Positions 52,357 to 60,951 of a DNA stretch of 64,000 nucleotides are shown here, one piece after another. The notes below the pieces were generated by a model, which saw only the letters and a list, made by a program, of their open reading frames with translations, did not search any database and was not told the DNA's origin. Within the stretch, counting starts at the first letter, position 1. Every line of letters begins with the position of its first letter. The stretch comes from Natronorubrum bangense (lineage in GTDB: Archaea; Halobacteriota; Halobacteria; Halobacteriales; Natrialbaceae), in NCBI RefSeq assembly GCF_004799645.1, contig NZ_CP031305.1, positions 744,001-808,000 of the forward strand, given 5' to 3'. The position numbers were made by a program, and so were the translations under genes.

Positions 52357-52462
52357 CTCCGTGTTGGCCGGCGATGCCAGCGCGTTCTCAGACCGTAGGC
52401 AGAGATTCGAGAAATAGCTGGCGTTACTGTCGCTATCGGTCCGAACACCACGCTCTGGAGTG

Positions 52463-52846
52463 TCAGTACGTCCGGTAGCTTGCAGAGCCGACGTCGACCC
52501 GAACGAGCGTATTCTCGGCGTAGGCGTCCGGCTCGGCGTCATACTTCTCGTTGATCCGACGACGCGCCGTCTCCGTTTCCTCTTCGTCGTCGACGACCGT
52601 CGCCGTCCCGAGTAGCGTCACCATCCACTTCGTCGCCCCGTCCTCGTCGTCCTGTACCGAGAGTGCAACCCGCGGATTCTCCCGAATGTTGGCAAGCTTT
52701 CGGCCCGCCGTCACGATTTCGACGGCGTCGGCTTCGTATCGGTACCAGACGGGTGCGACGTGTGGTCGACCCTCGAGACAGGTCGCGAGGTGGGCCATCA
52801 GCGGCTTGCTCTCGAGGAGTCGCTCGGCTTCTGGTGGAACCGTCAC
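52463..52846 (-). CDS. Pyridoxamine 5'-phosphate oxidase-like (FMN-binding split-barrel) protein
   Basis: 127 residues. The split-barrel start is LMAHLATCLEGRPHVAPVWY, followed by IRENPRVALSVQDDEDG and a WMVTLLGTATVVDDEEE strand. FMN or F420 is the probable cofactor. Such small flavoproteins are common in haloarchaea and reduce or bind unknown substrates. It overlaps the 5' open frame of the export gene, which is not real coding there. Confidence 0.88.
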   Translation of the reverse strand: MTVPPEAERLLESKPLMAHLATCLEGRPHVAPVWYRYEADAVEIVTAGRKLANIRENPRVALSVQDDEDGATKWMVTLLGTATVVDDEEETETARRRINEKYDAEPDAYAENTLVRVDVGSASYRTY

Positions 52847-53099
52847 AGTGGGGCCTCCACGGGAGCGATCAAAAGCGGTTGCCCTGAGATGTCGATCGAT
52901 ACCACAAATCGTGCTAAACCCTCTCTAGAGGCTTGCTTTCACACGTCTATCGACTCGAGGATGATCTATCATGAACATTTATATTGGATGAGCCTGTAGG
53001 GGTGAGTACAGATGTCGGTCGTACACGTAGCAGCCTAAATTCGAGTTTGCCCCCGACGAGATCCGTACCGTTTCCGACGATACCCACTACCCGACCGAC

Positions 53100-53330
53100 A
53101 TGAGCACCCAACACTTGCAGACCCAAACCGAACCCGAATCGTATCCGAACCAAACGCCGACCCACACGACGCCAGCCGACGCGACAGCTGTCATCGACGA
53201 CCCACGAACGGCGACTGATATGGCTCCTCGAACGTTCTCTCACCGGAACACGGCTCGCCTCGAGAATCTGATCGACGAGTGGAACACCGCCTTCGCAAAC
53301 GCGGATACGGACTCGACGTCCGAGGCGTAG
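53100..53330 (+). CDS. Small hydrophilic hypothetical protein
   Basis: 76 residues, Thr/Pro/Asp-rich, starting MSTQHLQTQTEPESYPNQT. The second half is helical (ENLIDEWNTAFANADTDS-type). GC-rich third positions support coding. It is unrecognised. It is the last native-looking gene before the AT-rich island. Confidence 0.45.
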   Translation: MSTQHLQTQTEPESYPNQTPTHTTPADATAVIDDPRTATDMAPRTFSHRNTARLENLIDEWNTAFANADTDSTSEA

Positions 53331-53467
53331 TCGGGCTGTTTTGCGCTCTGGATGCAAACTGTCTTTGGAGCGGCTGCCATAGCGTCGGCCGGCCGATGAC
53401 GATTCACTCGTTCCGAGCCGGACTCGGCACCCGGCAGTGACGAACCCTATGAGTGCCGAGGCCTTTG

Positions 53468-53548
53468 ATTTACATGTACCACCTTCTTTGATCGGCTGAA
53501 TATGCCATCTGAGTGCTACGGTTGGCGAGGCAATCTATTTACATGACC
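53468..53548 (+). repeat. Two ATTTACATG direct repeats before the island gene
   Basis: ATTTACATGTACC at 53468-53480 and ATTTACATGACC at 53537-53548 are 69 bases apart on the same strand, both upstream of the AT-rich gene. They may be binding sites of a regulator or ends of a small insertion. Confidence 0.35.
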
Positions 53549-53567
53549 GCAGCAGCAAACCTGCTGC
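53549..53567 (+). promoter_or_regulatory. Perfect hairpin upstream of the GHKL gene
   Basis: GCAGCAG-CAAAC-CTGCTGC forms a perfect seven-base stem with a five-base loop. It ends about 50 bases before the ATG at 53619, directly after the second ATTTACATG repeat. It could be an operator for an autoregulator or a structure at the boundary of the inserted DNA. Confidence 0.4.
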
Positions 53568-53572
53568 TTGGA

Positions 53573-53581
53573 TGTATATTA
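53573..53581 (+). promoter_or_regulatory. TATA-like box of the GHKL gene
   Basis: TGTATATTA centred about 42 bases before the ATG at 53619 and too close to the upstream in-frame ATG at 53595, which favours the start at 53619. Confidence 0.4.
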
Positions 53582-53618
53582 CCAAAGGTATTAGATGTAT
53601 CAACATTATCTATTACTC

Positions 53619-55205
53619 ATGCCAGAATTAGTCGAGTCTGAAGAGTGTAATATAGGGTTGGATGTTGAGGGCCACTTTTCAGGTTTAGCTAAGCAGTCGA
53701 TGAAATTTCATAATGCTATTGCCGAGCTTATTGACAATTCTATAAGTGCAAATATAAAAAATAAAGATTACTTTTCCGACGATAATGTTGGTGAAAGTTT
53801 CCGCATTCAAATTACGATAACACGGTATTCCGATCGGGTGGAGGTTATTGTAGCCGATTCTGGGGAGGGAATGTCCCCTGAAATGCTACGGAATGACATT
53901 TGGACATCAGGAAATACGGATAATGCAGATGGTGTTCTTAATGAGCATGGGTTTGGTTTGAAAAACGCGTTAAGTTTCCTCACACGGAATCAGGGAAATC
54001 CTCCCTTCACCATCATTTCAAGAACCAGTGACGATTATAAAGAGGGTCATTTTGGGAAGGTAAAAGGCCCAATCAGCAGAGAAATGTCGAGAGATATTGG
54101 AAAATTCCGAGATCTTTGGAATGAGGGTGCAGAAGCATTAGAAGATCCGGAAACGGGTACCCGTGTTCATTTAACGACTTCTAATGAGATTCTTCAAAGT
54201 TCATACCGTCGTGCAACAAGACTTGAAACTATTTCAAAAGCTATTCGTGAACATTTTGGGGTGACTTATCGCCATTACTTACAGAAAACCGATCGAAACC
54301 ATATAATAATTGATTGGGAAGATAAAGTCACCAACGATAGCGGTGAGGCATCTGTTAAACCAATATATCCAGAATTTAAAACAGGCGAAGATGAGAATGG
54401 CAATGAATGGTATCGTAGTGATGATATTGTTGTCGAAGGTGAAGACGGGAATCAGTACTCTGCAAAATATAAACGAGGAATTGTAGACTGGGAAGCGACA
54501 TGGGAAAAATATGAGCGTGACTCATATGATGGTATTGCTACTGGTGAAGGAGATTCACCTTTCCGAATTTATTATCAAAAAACACAAGCAACACAGGGAA
54601 TTGACATCGTCTATAATGGGAGGACGTTAAAAACAGGCCTAATTGAAAAAGTATGGGATCGACCCACCCATAATCAATTTAATGACTTTGTCGGGGAAAT
54701 AATAATATCTGACGAAGCTTTTGAAACAGTCAATAACAAGGTAGATATAAATGATAATTCTATTCTTTGGCTTGAGCTTAAAGAAAACCTAAACCAGGAA
54801 GAATGGTACGAACCGATAAAGTATGGTCGAACTGAAAAAGAGGCAGGTATTAAACAGCGTCTTAGACGGAAATTAGAGGCGCAGATGGCAACCGAGAACG
54901 TGCGTGCTGAAAAAGGATTTGATGGTGTGGATGTAGATCTTCTACAGGAATTTGAAGAAGATTATGAATACATCTACGAGGTGAAACGCTCAAATGCAAA
55001 TCCAATTGATGTGTATCAATGTGTAATGTATTGGGACGCATATTCACGAACAGATGATAGCAATCTTAGTAAAGTGATTCTGGTCGCTCGGTCGATTGGC
55101 GATAATGCAGCCTCGATGGTTGATCGTTGGAATAACCGTCAAGATGAATACGGAGATGAATATAATATTGAATTCCAACCACTCTCAGAGTATGATCTAG
55201 ACTAA
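53619..55205 (+). CDS. MORC/MutL-like GHKL ATPase with probable PD-(D/E)XK nuclease tail
   Basis: 528 residues from MPELVESEECNIGL. The GHKL ATPase motifs are the N-box AIAELIDNSI (E36, N40), the G1 box ADSGEGMSP (D80, G82, G84) and the G2 box HGFGLKNALS (111-118), spacing and wording close to MORC-family ATPases. A second domain at about 315-390 (IDIVYNGRTL...NKVDIND) resembles the S5-type transducer fold. The C-terminal end has FDGVDVD, then YIYEVKRSNA and PIDVYQCVMYW (E454-x-K456, Q467), the plan of an E-x-K restriction-type nuclease. DNA and codons are AT-rich (AAA, ATA, AGA common), unlike all neighbours: recent transfer. No methylase or partner gene is adjacent. A defence role is inferred. 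Confidence 0.8.
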   Translation: MPELVESEECNIGLDVEGHFSGLAKQSMKFHNAIAELIDNSISANIKNKDYFSDDNVGESFRIQITITRYSDRVEVIVADSGEGMSPEMLRNDIWTSGNTDNADGVLNEHGFGLKNALSFLTRNQGNPPFTIISRTSDDYKEGHFGKVKGPISREMSRDIGKFRDLWNEGAEALEDPETGTRVHLTTSNEILQSSYRRATRLETISKAIREHFGVTYRHYLQKTDRNHIIIDWEDKVTNDSGEASVKPIYPEFKTGEDENGNEWYRSDDIVVEGEDGNQYSAKYKRGIVDWEATWEKYERDSYDGIATGEGDSPFRIYYQKTQATQGIDIVYNGRTLKTGLIEKVWDRPTHNQFNDFVGEIIISDEAFETVNNKVDINDNSILWLELKENLNQEEWYEPIKYGRTEKEAGIKQRLRRKLEAQMATENVRAEKGFDGVDVDLLQEFEEDYEYIYEVKRSNANPIDVYQCVMYWDAYSRTDDSNLSKVILVARSIGDNAASMVDRWNNRQDEYGDEYNIEFQPLSEYDLD

Positions 55206-55607
55206 ATTGAATAAATCCAACTGTAGACTTCAAAACATCGGCTCTTAACCCTTTCAAAATATTTTGGGTTACATCTACGCCTCGAATTCACATAAGGGCA
55301 TGTTTACAATTAATTCGAGTCTAGGTCGTTCCTGTTCGAGTGTCGAGGCCCAACTTCTGATGGGAGACGGAGTCTCCAGCGGCAGTTAACTGACGACACC
55401 AATCCCTCTCAGTCCCAGTCAGTTCACCGAGAGCGTGGTGTCTGCGAGCTCGTGCTTGTCTGTCCGAATTGCGGATATGTGCACAGGTCACAGCAAATTG
55501 CCCCTGGTGTTTTCCTATTTACTTCATTCGTGACTATCTGTCCACTGAAATGTAGTTCCCAGTACAGATACTGTTAAGCTCTCGTGTATCATAATATATT
55601 TGATGAA
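55206..55607. other. AT-rich island flank and intergenic DNA
   Basis: The first ~110 bases keep the low GC of the island, then normal haloarchaeal composition returns near 55320. An in-frame-like AT-rich patch just before 55608 (CTCGTGTATCATAATATATT) probably holds the promoter of the next gene. No other gene or tRNA is seen. Confidence 0.45.
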
Positions 55608-57179
55608 ATGAACACCAACAGTCGGCGGCGAGGAAGCGATGGACCGATCCCGAGGCGGAAACTGCTCGCCGCGGCTGGAGCCCTGGGATTGGTGGGTCTG
55701 AGCGGGTGTGTCGGCGATATCCGGGGTCGGGTCGAGGACGAAGCAGTTGCGAGACTCGTCTCGACGACGGCGGCAACCCCGTCGTTTTTCTACGCCGGTG
55801 GAGAGAACCGCACCGGTGAGCGCCAGCACGCGGAGACGAGCTACACACAGGAGTACGTGCCCATCGTCGCCAGCGGCGAACTCGAGGGAGTCTCCAGAAC
55901 GGTTGAACTCGAGGGCATCTACACGGATTCGACGGCGAAAGCCCAAGATTACAACAGCGTCCGGTCGAACAAACGTCGGAGCGAGGTCGATTTCGGCGAC
56001 GACGGCGACGACCTCGACGAGGACACGCTCGACCGACTCTACGAGTATCTCGATGACGAGCCGACGGTCTCCCAGCGGTTCGTCGTCGTGGTGCCGGATG
56101 CGAGCGTGACCGGCCGTGAGGAGTCACTCGCAGACGCCATCACGCCGGAGAGACTGCTCGATCAACTCGCTGCCGAGCCGTCCCGGCTCGATGGCGAGGG
56201 AAAAGTGTACGCGTGGGGACGGGCCAAGGCGGGAACCGATACCGGGAATCTGTACTGCTGGGGCAACAATCAAACCAAAGCCGCCGATTCGGGTGGCGAC
56301 AACGAGATCCGCTGTCGAACGACGCACCTCGCCATCGATACTGACGGCAGCAGCCGGGGGATCGCCGTCGAACGCATGGGTGCGGGGGTCGCCGTCTGCA
56401 CCGTTCCCGGTGACGAGGGGGCGCCATCGTGGCGGTTCGTCCCGGACTTTCTCGATGACGACGACGACGGCGACGGGATTCCGACCCGCCTCGAGAGCTG
56501 GGGCGAGGAGACGAGCGTCGGTGGGACTACGATGAGTTCCTGTCTCGTCGGTGCAGTTACGGTCCAGCCGCCGGGGTGTCCGTGCCCGATGCCAGCGCTG
56601 TTTCACGCCCGGCGGATCCGTCACGACGACCAGTTGCTCTACGTCGGCGGCTGGATCCTCGACGACGCGCCGCTCTACGAAAACAGTGTCACGATGCTGG
56701 TCGCAGATGGCCTGAACGATATCGTCGATATCGAACACGGAGACGACTTCGAGGCGATGCGGCAGGCGGCGGAGTCAGGATTCACTCGCGAGCGAGGCCG
56801 ATTCGGTTCGGTCTGCTACGATGGTGCGTTCGACCGCGAATCACTTGCGTATCTGCCGCCAGTCTTCCACGAGGGAGACGGGCCACAGCGACTTGCGTCG
56901 ATCAGCAAACGCTCGGCGCGCACTGGTCGGAACCCCCAGACAGGAAAGGAAATCCAGGGGGTCGACGACGGTGAGCGGCAACACCACCAGGAGCGGATGC
57001 GGTTTCCGCTCGTCGACGGTGATGGCGAGGGAGAAGCCATGCGCTGTCTGGTTGGCGCACTCGACTGTCCAATCGTGCGTGTCGATCCAGCCGAGCCCTG
57101 CCACAACGGGTGCTGTTGCCCCTCGAGGGACTGTGAGTGTAACTGGCTCCCGGCGATGAACGGCCAGTCGCCACGATGA
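55608..57179 (+). CDS. Tat lipoprotein with Cys-rich C-terminus, unknown function
   Basis: 523 residues from the ATG at 55608. The Tat signal is RRKLLAAAGALGLVGLSGC with a lipobox. The mature region has long acidic stretches (DFGDDGDDLDED), repeated Trp-Gly blocks such as KVYAWGRAKA and NLYCWGNNQ, and a C-terminal cluster CHNGCCCPSRDCECNW. Eight or more cysteines in the last ~40 residues could bind metal or form disulfides outside the cell. No known family is recognised. It is a plausible surface-anchored binding protein. Confidence 0.65.
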   Translation: MNTNSRRRGSDGPIPRRKLLAAAGALGLVGLSGCVGDIRGRVEDEAVARLVSTTAATPSFFYAGGENRTGERQHAETSYTQEYVPIVASGELEGVSRTVELEGIYTDSTAKAQDYNSVRSNKRRSEVDFGDDGDDLDEDTLDRLYEYLDDEPTVSQRFVVVVPDASVTGREESLADAITPERLLDQLAAEPSRLDGEGKVYAWGRAKAGTDTGNLYCWGNNQTKAADSGGDNEIRCRTTHLAIDTDGSSRGIAVERMGAGVAVCTVPGDEGAPSWRFVPDFLDDDDDGDGIPTRLESWGEETSVGGTTMSSCLVGAVTVQPPGCPCPMPALFHARRIRHDDQLLYVGGWILDDAPLYENSVTMLVADGLNDIVDIEHGDDFEAMRQAAESGFTRERGRFGSVCYDGAFDRESLAYLPPVFHEGDGPQRLASISKRSARTGRNPQTGKEIQGVDDGERQHHQERMRFPLVDGDGEGEAMRCLVGALDCPIVRVDPAEPCHNGCCCPSRDCECNWLPAMNGQSPR

Positions 57180-57512
57180 GCGAGCACAGAGATGTGAGGA
57201 CCGAGGCCATCGATCTACAGGTGTCGGGGCGACTCAGCGATTCGCCGACCATCGAAACGCTTTGCTCGCCAAGAGGCTCGAAAATCGCGCAGGGATTTTC
57301 GAACGCCTGCGGAGACTGCCTCCCTGTGGTTTCCCTTGGGGAAGCTGCAGGGCGCGTCGTAGACACAACTCGAGGCTGAGCACTTCACTCGTCACACTTG
57401 TGCCACCGCTGCCCTCTCGACTGGCCCCACCGCTCAAACCGATCAGTCGCCACCGCCACTGGCACGGACTGCCGACGTGCCCAAGCGAAGAATCTGTCGG
57501 GCGGAGCCTGGA
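57180..57512. other. Convergent intergenic DNA with hairpins
   Basis: Two perfect or near-perfect stems: TCGAAAATC-GCGCAGG-GATTTTCGA (57278-57302) and the nested CCCTG/CAGGG with TTCCC/GGGAA (57322-57352). Both lie between a plus-strand and a minus-strand gene that converge, so they may act as bidirectional terminators. A 67-codon frame at 57176-57379 runs through the hairpins and is probably not a gene. Confidence 0.45.
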
Positions 57513-58508
57513 TCAACTCGAGGAAGCGGGAACGCCGAGAAACTCGAACGGCTCGGCCTCGACGAGGTCGTTGGCGACGTCGCCAGCGAAGACGTTCGCC
57601 TGATACTCACCGAGTGGCAGCGATCGAACGCCGGCAGCGACGTCGAAGTCGATTCCCTCGAGGTCCAGCCAGAAGACGTTCGGGGAGAGCGCCGATTCAA
57701 AGTAGTAGCGCCGGTCCCGGTGATCGGCGACGGTGCGCCAGCGCGTTGAGGAGATATGCGGTTCATCCGGCGTACTGATCCCGTACGGGACGGACACGTT
57801 GCGGATCGCGCCGAAGACGCTCGCCGTCGCGGCTCGGCGGTCCGAGGTCTGCGGGAGTGCGTCCACGTAGAAACTCGCACGGACGAATCGGTCGGCCGGC
57901 CGGTTCGTTCCCGGTAACATAACTGTTCCACCGATCTCCGACCAGTACGCCTCGAGTGCGCGTTGCTGGTCGAACGGCGGGGAGTTCGTCATCACCTGAT
58001 ACGCTCGATCGTGATAGATCGTCAGTTCGCCGTCGACGTACTCGAGGATGGCGCTGTCACCCGTAGCGTCCGAAATGGACAGATGCAGGGTGGCGAACCG
58101 GCCTTCATCCGGAATTTCGTCGGAAACGACCACGAACTCCTCGTTTCGGTGGGTCTCGACCGCCTCGGCAACCGTCGCGAAGTTGTCGAGGACGTACTGC
58201 GCCCACAGCGAGATCGACAGGCCGGGTGTGTCGCCGTCCCATTCGGGATAGTCGGATTCGGTGAGCCACAGGACGTTCGCGGCCAGCCCCGCCTCGTTCA
58301 TCCCATCGGTCGTCGCGATGTCGTACGCGGAGGCGATGACGCTGCCGTACTCCGCGGTCCACGCTATCGAAGACGGACCGACCTTGCCCGTTCGCTCCAT
58401 CCCGCGTGGGAATACCCAGATGTTCGTTCCGATCTCGCCGTGCCAGTCCATTGACCGGCCGGTGAGCACGATGTCCTCGGGTCCGAGATACACCAACCGC
58501 GTACACAT
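57513..58508 (-). CDS. Linear amide C-N hydrolase (choloylglycine hydrolase/penicillin acylase family)
   Basis: 331 residues starting MCTRLVYLGPEDIVLTGRS: the Cys after Met is the N-terminal nucleophile exposed by Met removal. Conserved blocks include SMDWHGEIGTNIWVFPRG, DGMNEAGLAANVLWL and MTNSPPFDQQ. These enzymes open amide bonds such as bile salts, penicillin V or N-acyl homoserine lactones. No signal is present, so it is cytoplasmic. A role in quenching acyl-homoserine-lactone-like signals is possible but unproven. Confidence 0.9.
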   Translation of the reverse strand: MCTRLVYLGPEDIVLTGRSMDWHGEIGTNIWVFPRGMERTGKVGPSSIAWTAEYGSVIASAYDIATTDGMNEAGLAANVLWLTESDYPEWDGDTPGLSISLWAQYVLDNFATVAEAVETHRNEEFVVVSDEIPDEGRFATLHLSISDATGDSAILEYVDGELTIYHDRAYQVMTNSPPFDQQRALEAYWSEIGGTVMLPGTNRPADRFVRASFYVDALPQTSDRRAATASVFGAIRNVSVPYGISTPDEPHISSTRWRTVADHRDRRYYFESALSPNVFWLDLEGIDFDVAAGVRSLPLGEYQANVFAGDVANDLVEAEPFEFLGVPASSS

Positions 58509-58845
58509 CTACCGTCTCCCTCCCGTCGCTTGGCTGTTGTATGTCATCACTTTGAACATATATCTGCTATCCCTCGAGCAGAAACATAAGTTGCGTCCGG
58601 TCCGAGCTGATACGTCCTGGCTGGCTAGGTGTCTCTCCCTCGCGTTCGGAACCGAAGTTGTTCTTTTTCGAGTGCCAAGGCCTCCAATCTGCGACGAATT
58701 GGGTCGATGGTTGCCGTCCCCAGTCGCTGTACACCTGCTCGACTGTCAGCTGTCCCATCAGTGTCCGTTCGCTTCAGTTATTGCTCGAGGAACATCCACT
58801 GCTAGCGGCCGTCGATCGCCCCGAGGTCGACTCACGATGAGTAGC

Positions 58846-58920
58846 GTAGCCGCTGAGAGTCGCTGCACACCCATCGCACGACGGCTCTGCATCGGTGTGT
58901 AACCCGTTTCAGTTGGGATG
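58846..58920 (-). repeat. Dispersed imperfect palindrome (copy D)
   Basis: Read on the minus strand it begins CATCCCAACTGAAACGGGTT and contains ACACCGATGCAGAGCC and GTGTGCAGCGACTCTCAGCGG, matching copy A (AACTGAAACG, GATCGCACAGCC, GTGTGCAGTGAC, CAGTGGCTAC). The rest of 58509-59147 carries no gene. Confidence 0.6.
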
Positions 58921-59114
58921 ACCGTTCTCAGACGTCGACAACGGTCGACAGTCAGTCAGACAGCCTTCGATGGCGAGCGTCTCAGCGCTACTGACACACG
59001 GGAGTCCGCATCGGTTCAGTCTACAGACTGATAGATAAAAACATCAAATACAGTTCATTTACTCAGCAGTTCCGAAAAGACGGATAGTACCGCTATCGGG
59101 CGGTTTGGGTGTTT

Positions 59115-59124
59115 GTTTATGTTA
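59115..59124 (+). promoter_or_regulatory. TATA-like box of the aquaporin gene
   Basis: GTTTATGTTA centred about 29 bases before the ATG at 59148; fits a leaderless transcript. Confidence 0.4.
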
Positions 59125-59147
59125 TTTCCCGTTCTCACTGGTAGCTA

Positions 59148-59897
59148 ATGTCTACCGAACAATTCACAACTAGACAGAAACTCATCGCGGAGGCCTTCGG
59201 CTCTGCGACGCTCGTCTTCGTCCTCGTGTCGTCGGGACTACTCGCAGATGGAATGCTGCAAGCGACACCGAGTATCGGCGTGTTATTCATCGGACTGGCG
59301 ACGGCTGGCTGGCTGTTCGTCATCGTCCAGATACTCGCACCGATCAGCGGCGCCCACGTGAACCCGGCGGTTACGATCGCCCTTGTCGTGACTGGCGATG
59401 TGGACGGCAAGACCGCACGACAGTACATTCCGGCCCAGTTCCTCGGCGGCGTGATCGGCGTTGGACTGGCAGGACTCACCTTCGTGAGCACGATCGGCTG
59501 GGAGGTGTTTGCGATCTCCGCCGTCGAACGGCCCGCATCCACCTGGCTTGCCGAGTTCGTCGGCACCATCGTGCTCGTGTCGGCCGTTATTTCGCTGCTC
59601 AGACAGGAGAGCGACTGGATCGGCCTCGCAGTGGGCTTTACCGTCGGTATGGGGATCATCGCGACGTCGTCGACGGCGTTTCTTAACCCACAGGTCGCCT
59701 TTGCGCGGATCTTCACATCCGGGATCGCAGGTATCCAACCGTTCGATGCTGTCATGTTCATGTTCGCCTCCACGCTCGGCGGCATTGCAGCCGGCCTCCT
59801 GTGGCGGTATCTCTGGCCGAGACCCACGCCGATCGACCGGCTGAAACCCGAACCCGGCGACGACAGCCTGCTCGACGAGGTGGCGACGGAGACCTAG
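59148..59897 (+). CDS. MIP-family aquaporin/glyceroporin with NPQ second motif
   Basis: 249 residues, six membrane helices and two re-entrant loops. The first loop has the standard NPA (72-74, SGAHVNPAVTIAL); the second reads NPQ (180-182, FLNPQVAFAR) instead of NPA. The selectivity Arg seems kept in the AFARIF region. Variants of the second NPA occur in porins that pass solutes larger than water, including arsenite channels. An ArsM-like methyltransferase lies 1 kb away on the other strand. Confidence 0.88.
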   Translation: MSTEQFTTRQKLIAEAFGSATLVFVLVSSGLLADGMLQATPSIGVLFIGLATAGWLFVIVQILAPISGAHVNPAVTIALVVTGDVDGKTARQYIPAQFLGGVIGVGLAGLTFVSTIGWEVFAISAVERPASTWLAEFVGTIVLVSAVISLLRQESDWIGLAVGFTVGMGIIATSSTAFLNPQVAFARIFTSGIAGIQPFDAVMFMFASTLGGIAAGLLWRYLWPRPTPIDRLKPEPGDDSLLDEVATET

Positions 59898-59991
59898 CCA
59901 CGCCTCGAACGGGTACATGCCCGCGAGTCGTCGAGAGAGTCGGTACACCGACGGATGAGCGCTAACAGAACACCTGAGAGGACGCCGTCGG

Positions 59992-60747
59992 TTACTCGGG
60001 GAACAGCTCACGTTCTCGCTCGAGGCCATCGATCGCCTCGAGATCGGCAGCCTCGAGTGTCACCTCGATCGCTTCGAGGTTCGCCGCGAGGTGACCGTGA
60101 CTCGAGGCTTTCGGAATGGGGTGGATACCCTTCGCGGTGAGCCACGCCAGACTGGCCTGTTCGGGTGTGATGGCGTGGCGCTTGGCGACGTCGACGACCG
60201 GTTCAATCGTCCCGACGCGCCCGCCCGACAGCGGCGAGTACGCCACGAGTGGGTAGTCATGCTTGCGGGCGTGTGCAAGTCGATCCGTAGGCTGGAACAG
60301 CGGGTGGTACTCGACCTGGTTGGCCGCGGGTGGCTCGCCGAGAACGTCGATAAATCGCTCGAGGTCGGCCAGTTCGAAATTACTCACCGCGATAGCGTCG
60401 ATCACGCCCGCGTCCTGAAGGTCGGCCAGCGCTGGCAGGGTCTGGTCGGGATCGTACGCGCCCTTCGGCCTGTGGACGTACAACAGGTCCACGCACTCGA
60501 GGCCGAGTCGCTCGAGGCTTTCGGCGGTGCTCTCTGCTACCCGATCGAGTTGGTCGATCCAAAGTTTCGTCGCCACCACGAGGTCGTCCCGGTCGACGGC
60601 CGCACGAGCGATTCCCTCGCCGACGACGGCCTCGTTGTCGTAGATCTGTGCGGTGTCGAGGTGGCGATACCCAAGCTCGATCGCCGTCTCAATCGGGTCG
60701 GGATCGTCGATACCCATCGTTCCCAGCCCTCGCTCCGGGAGTTCCAT
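59992..60747 (-). CDS. Aldo/keto reductase
   Basis: 251 residues from MELPERGLGTMGIDDP (an earlier ATG at 60798 is possible). Catalytic residues are seen in YRHLDTAQIYDNE (Asp, Tyr), VATKLW (Lys) and LYVHRPKG (His). The cofactor site ends in IPKASSHGHLAANLEA. NADPH-dependent reduction of a carbonyl is expected. It lies between the aquaporin and the ArsM-like gene. Confidence 0.92.
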   Translation of the reverse strand: MELPERGLGTMGIDDPDPIETAIELGYRHLDTAQIYDNEAVVGEGIARAAVDRDDLVVATKLWIDQLDRVAESTAESLERLGLECVDLLYVHRPKGAYDPDQTLPALADLQDAGVIDAIAVSNFELADLERFIDVLGEPPAANQVEYHPLFQPTDRLAHARKHDYPLVAYSPLSGGRVGTIEPVVDVAKRHAITPEQASLAWLTAKGIHPIPKASSHGHLAANLEAIEVTLEAADLEAIDGLERERELFPE

Positions 60748-60951
60748 ACCCGATCCTCGCGGTCGGTGATCCTGTATCTGTTGCAGTCGGCGATTCATCT
60801 GACTCTGGACCACGGCGACGCCCGTTCGACGTCGCGCAAAATCGCATGCATCGCCTCGAGATCTGGCTTCGGGCAGCTGTGGCGTATCCAAATGCGGCTC
60901 CGAGAGGCCGGGACTCGACCCAGCTTCGACTGGACCGACCACAGGGCGTTG

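Noticed and set aside
57176..57379. 67-codon plus-strand frame starting with an ATGA overlap after the Cys-tailed lipoprotein
   Set aside because: It runs through two strong hairpins and shows no domain or conserved character; more likely intergenic.
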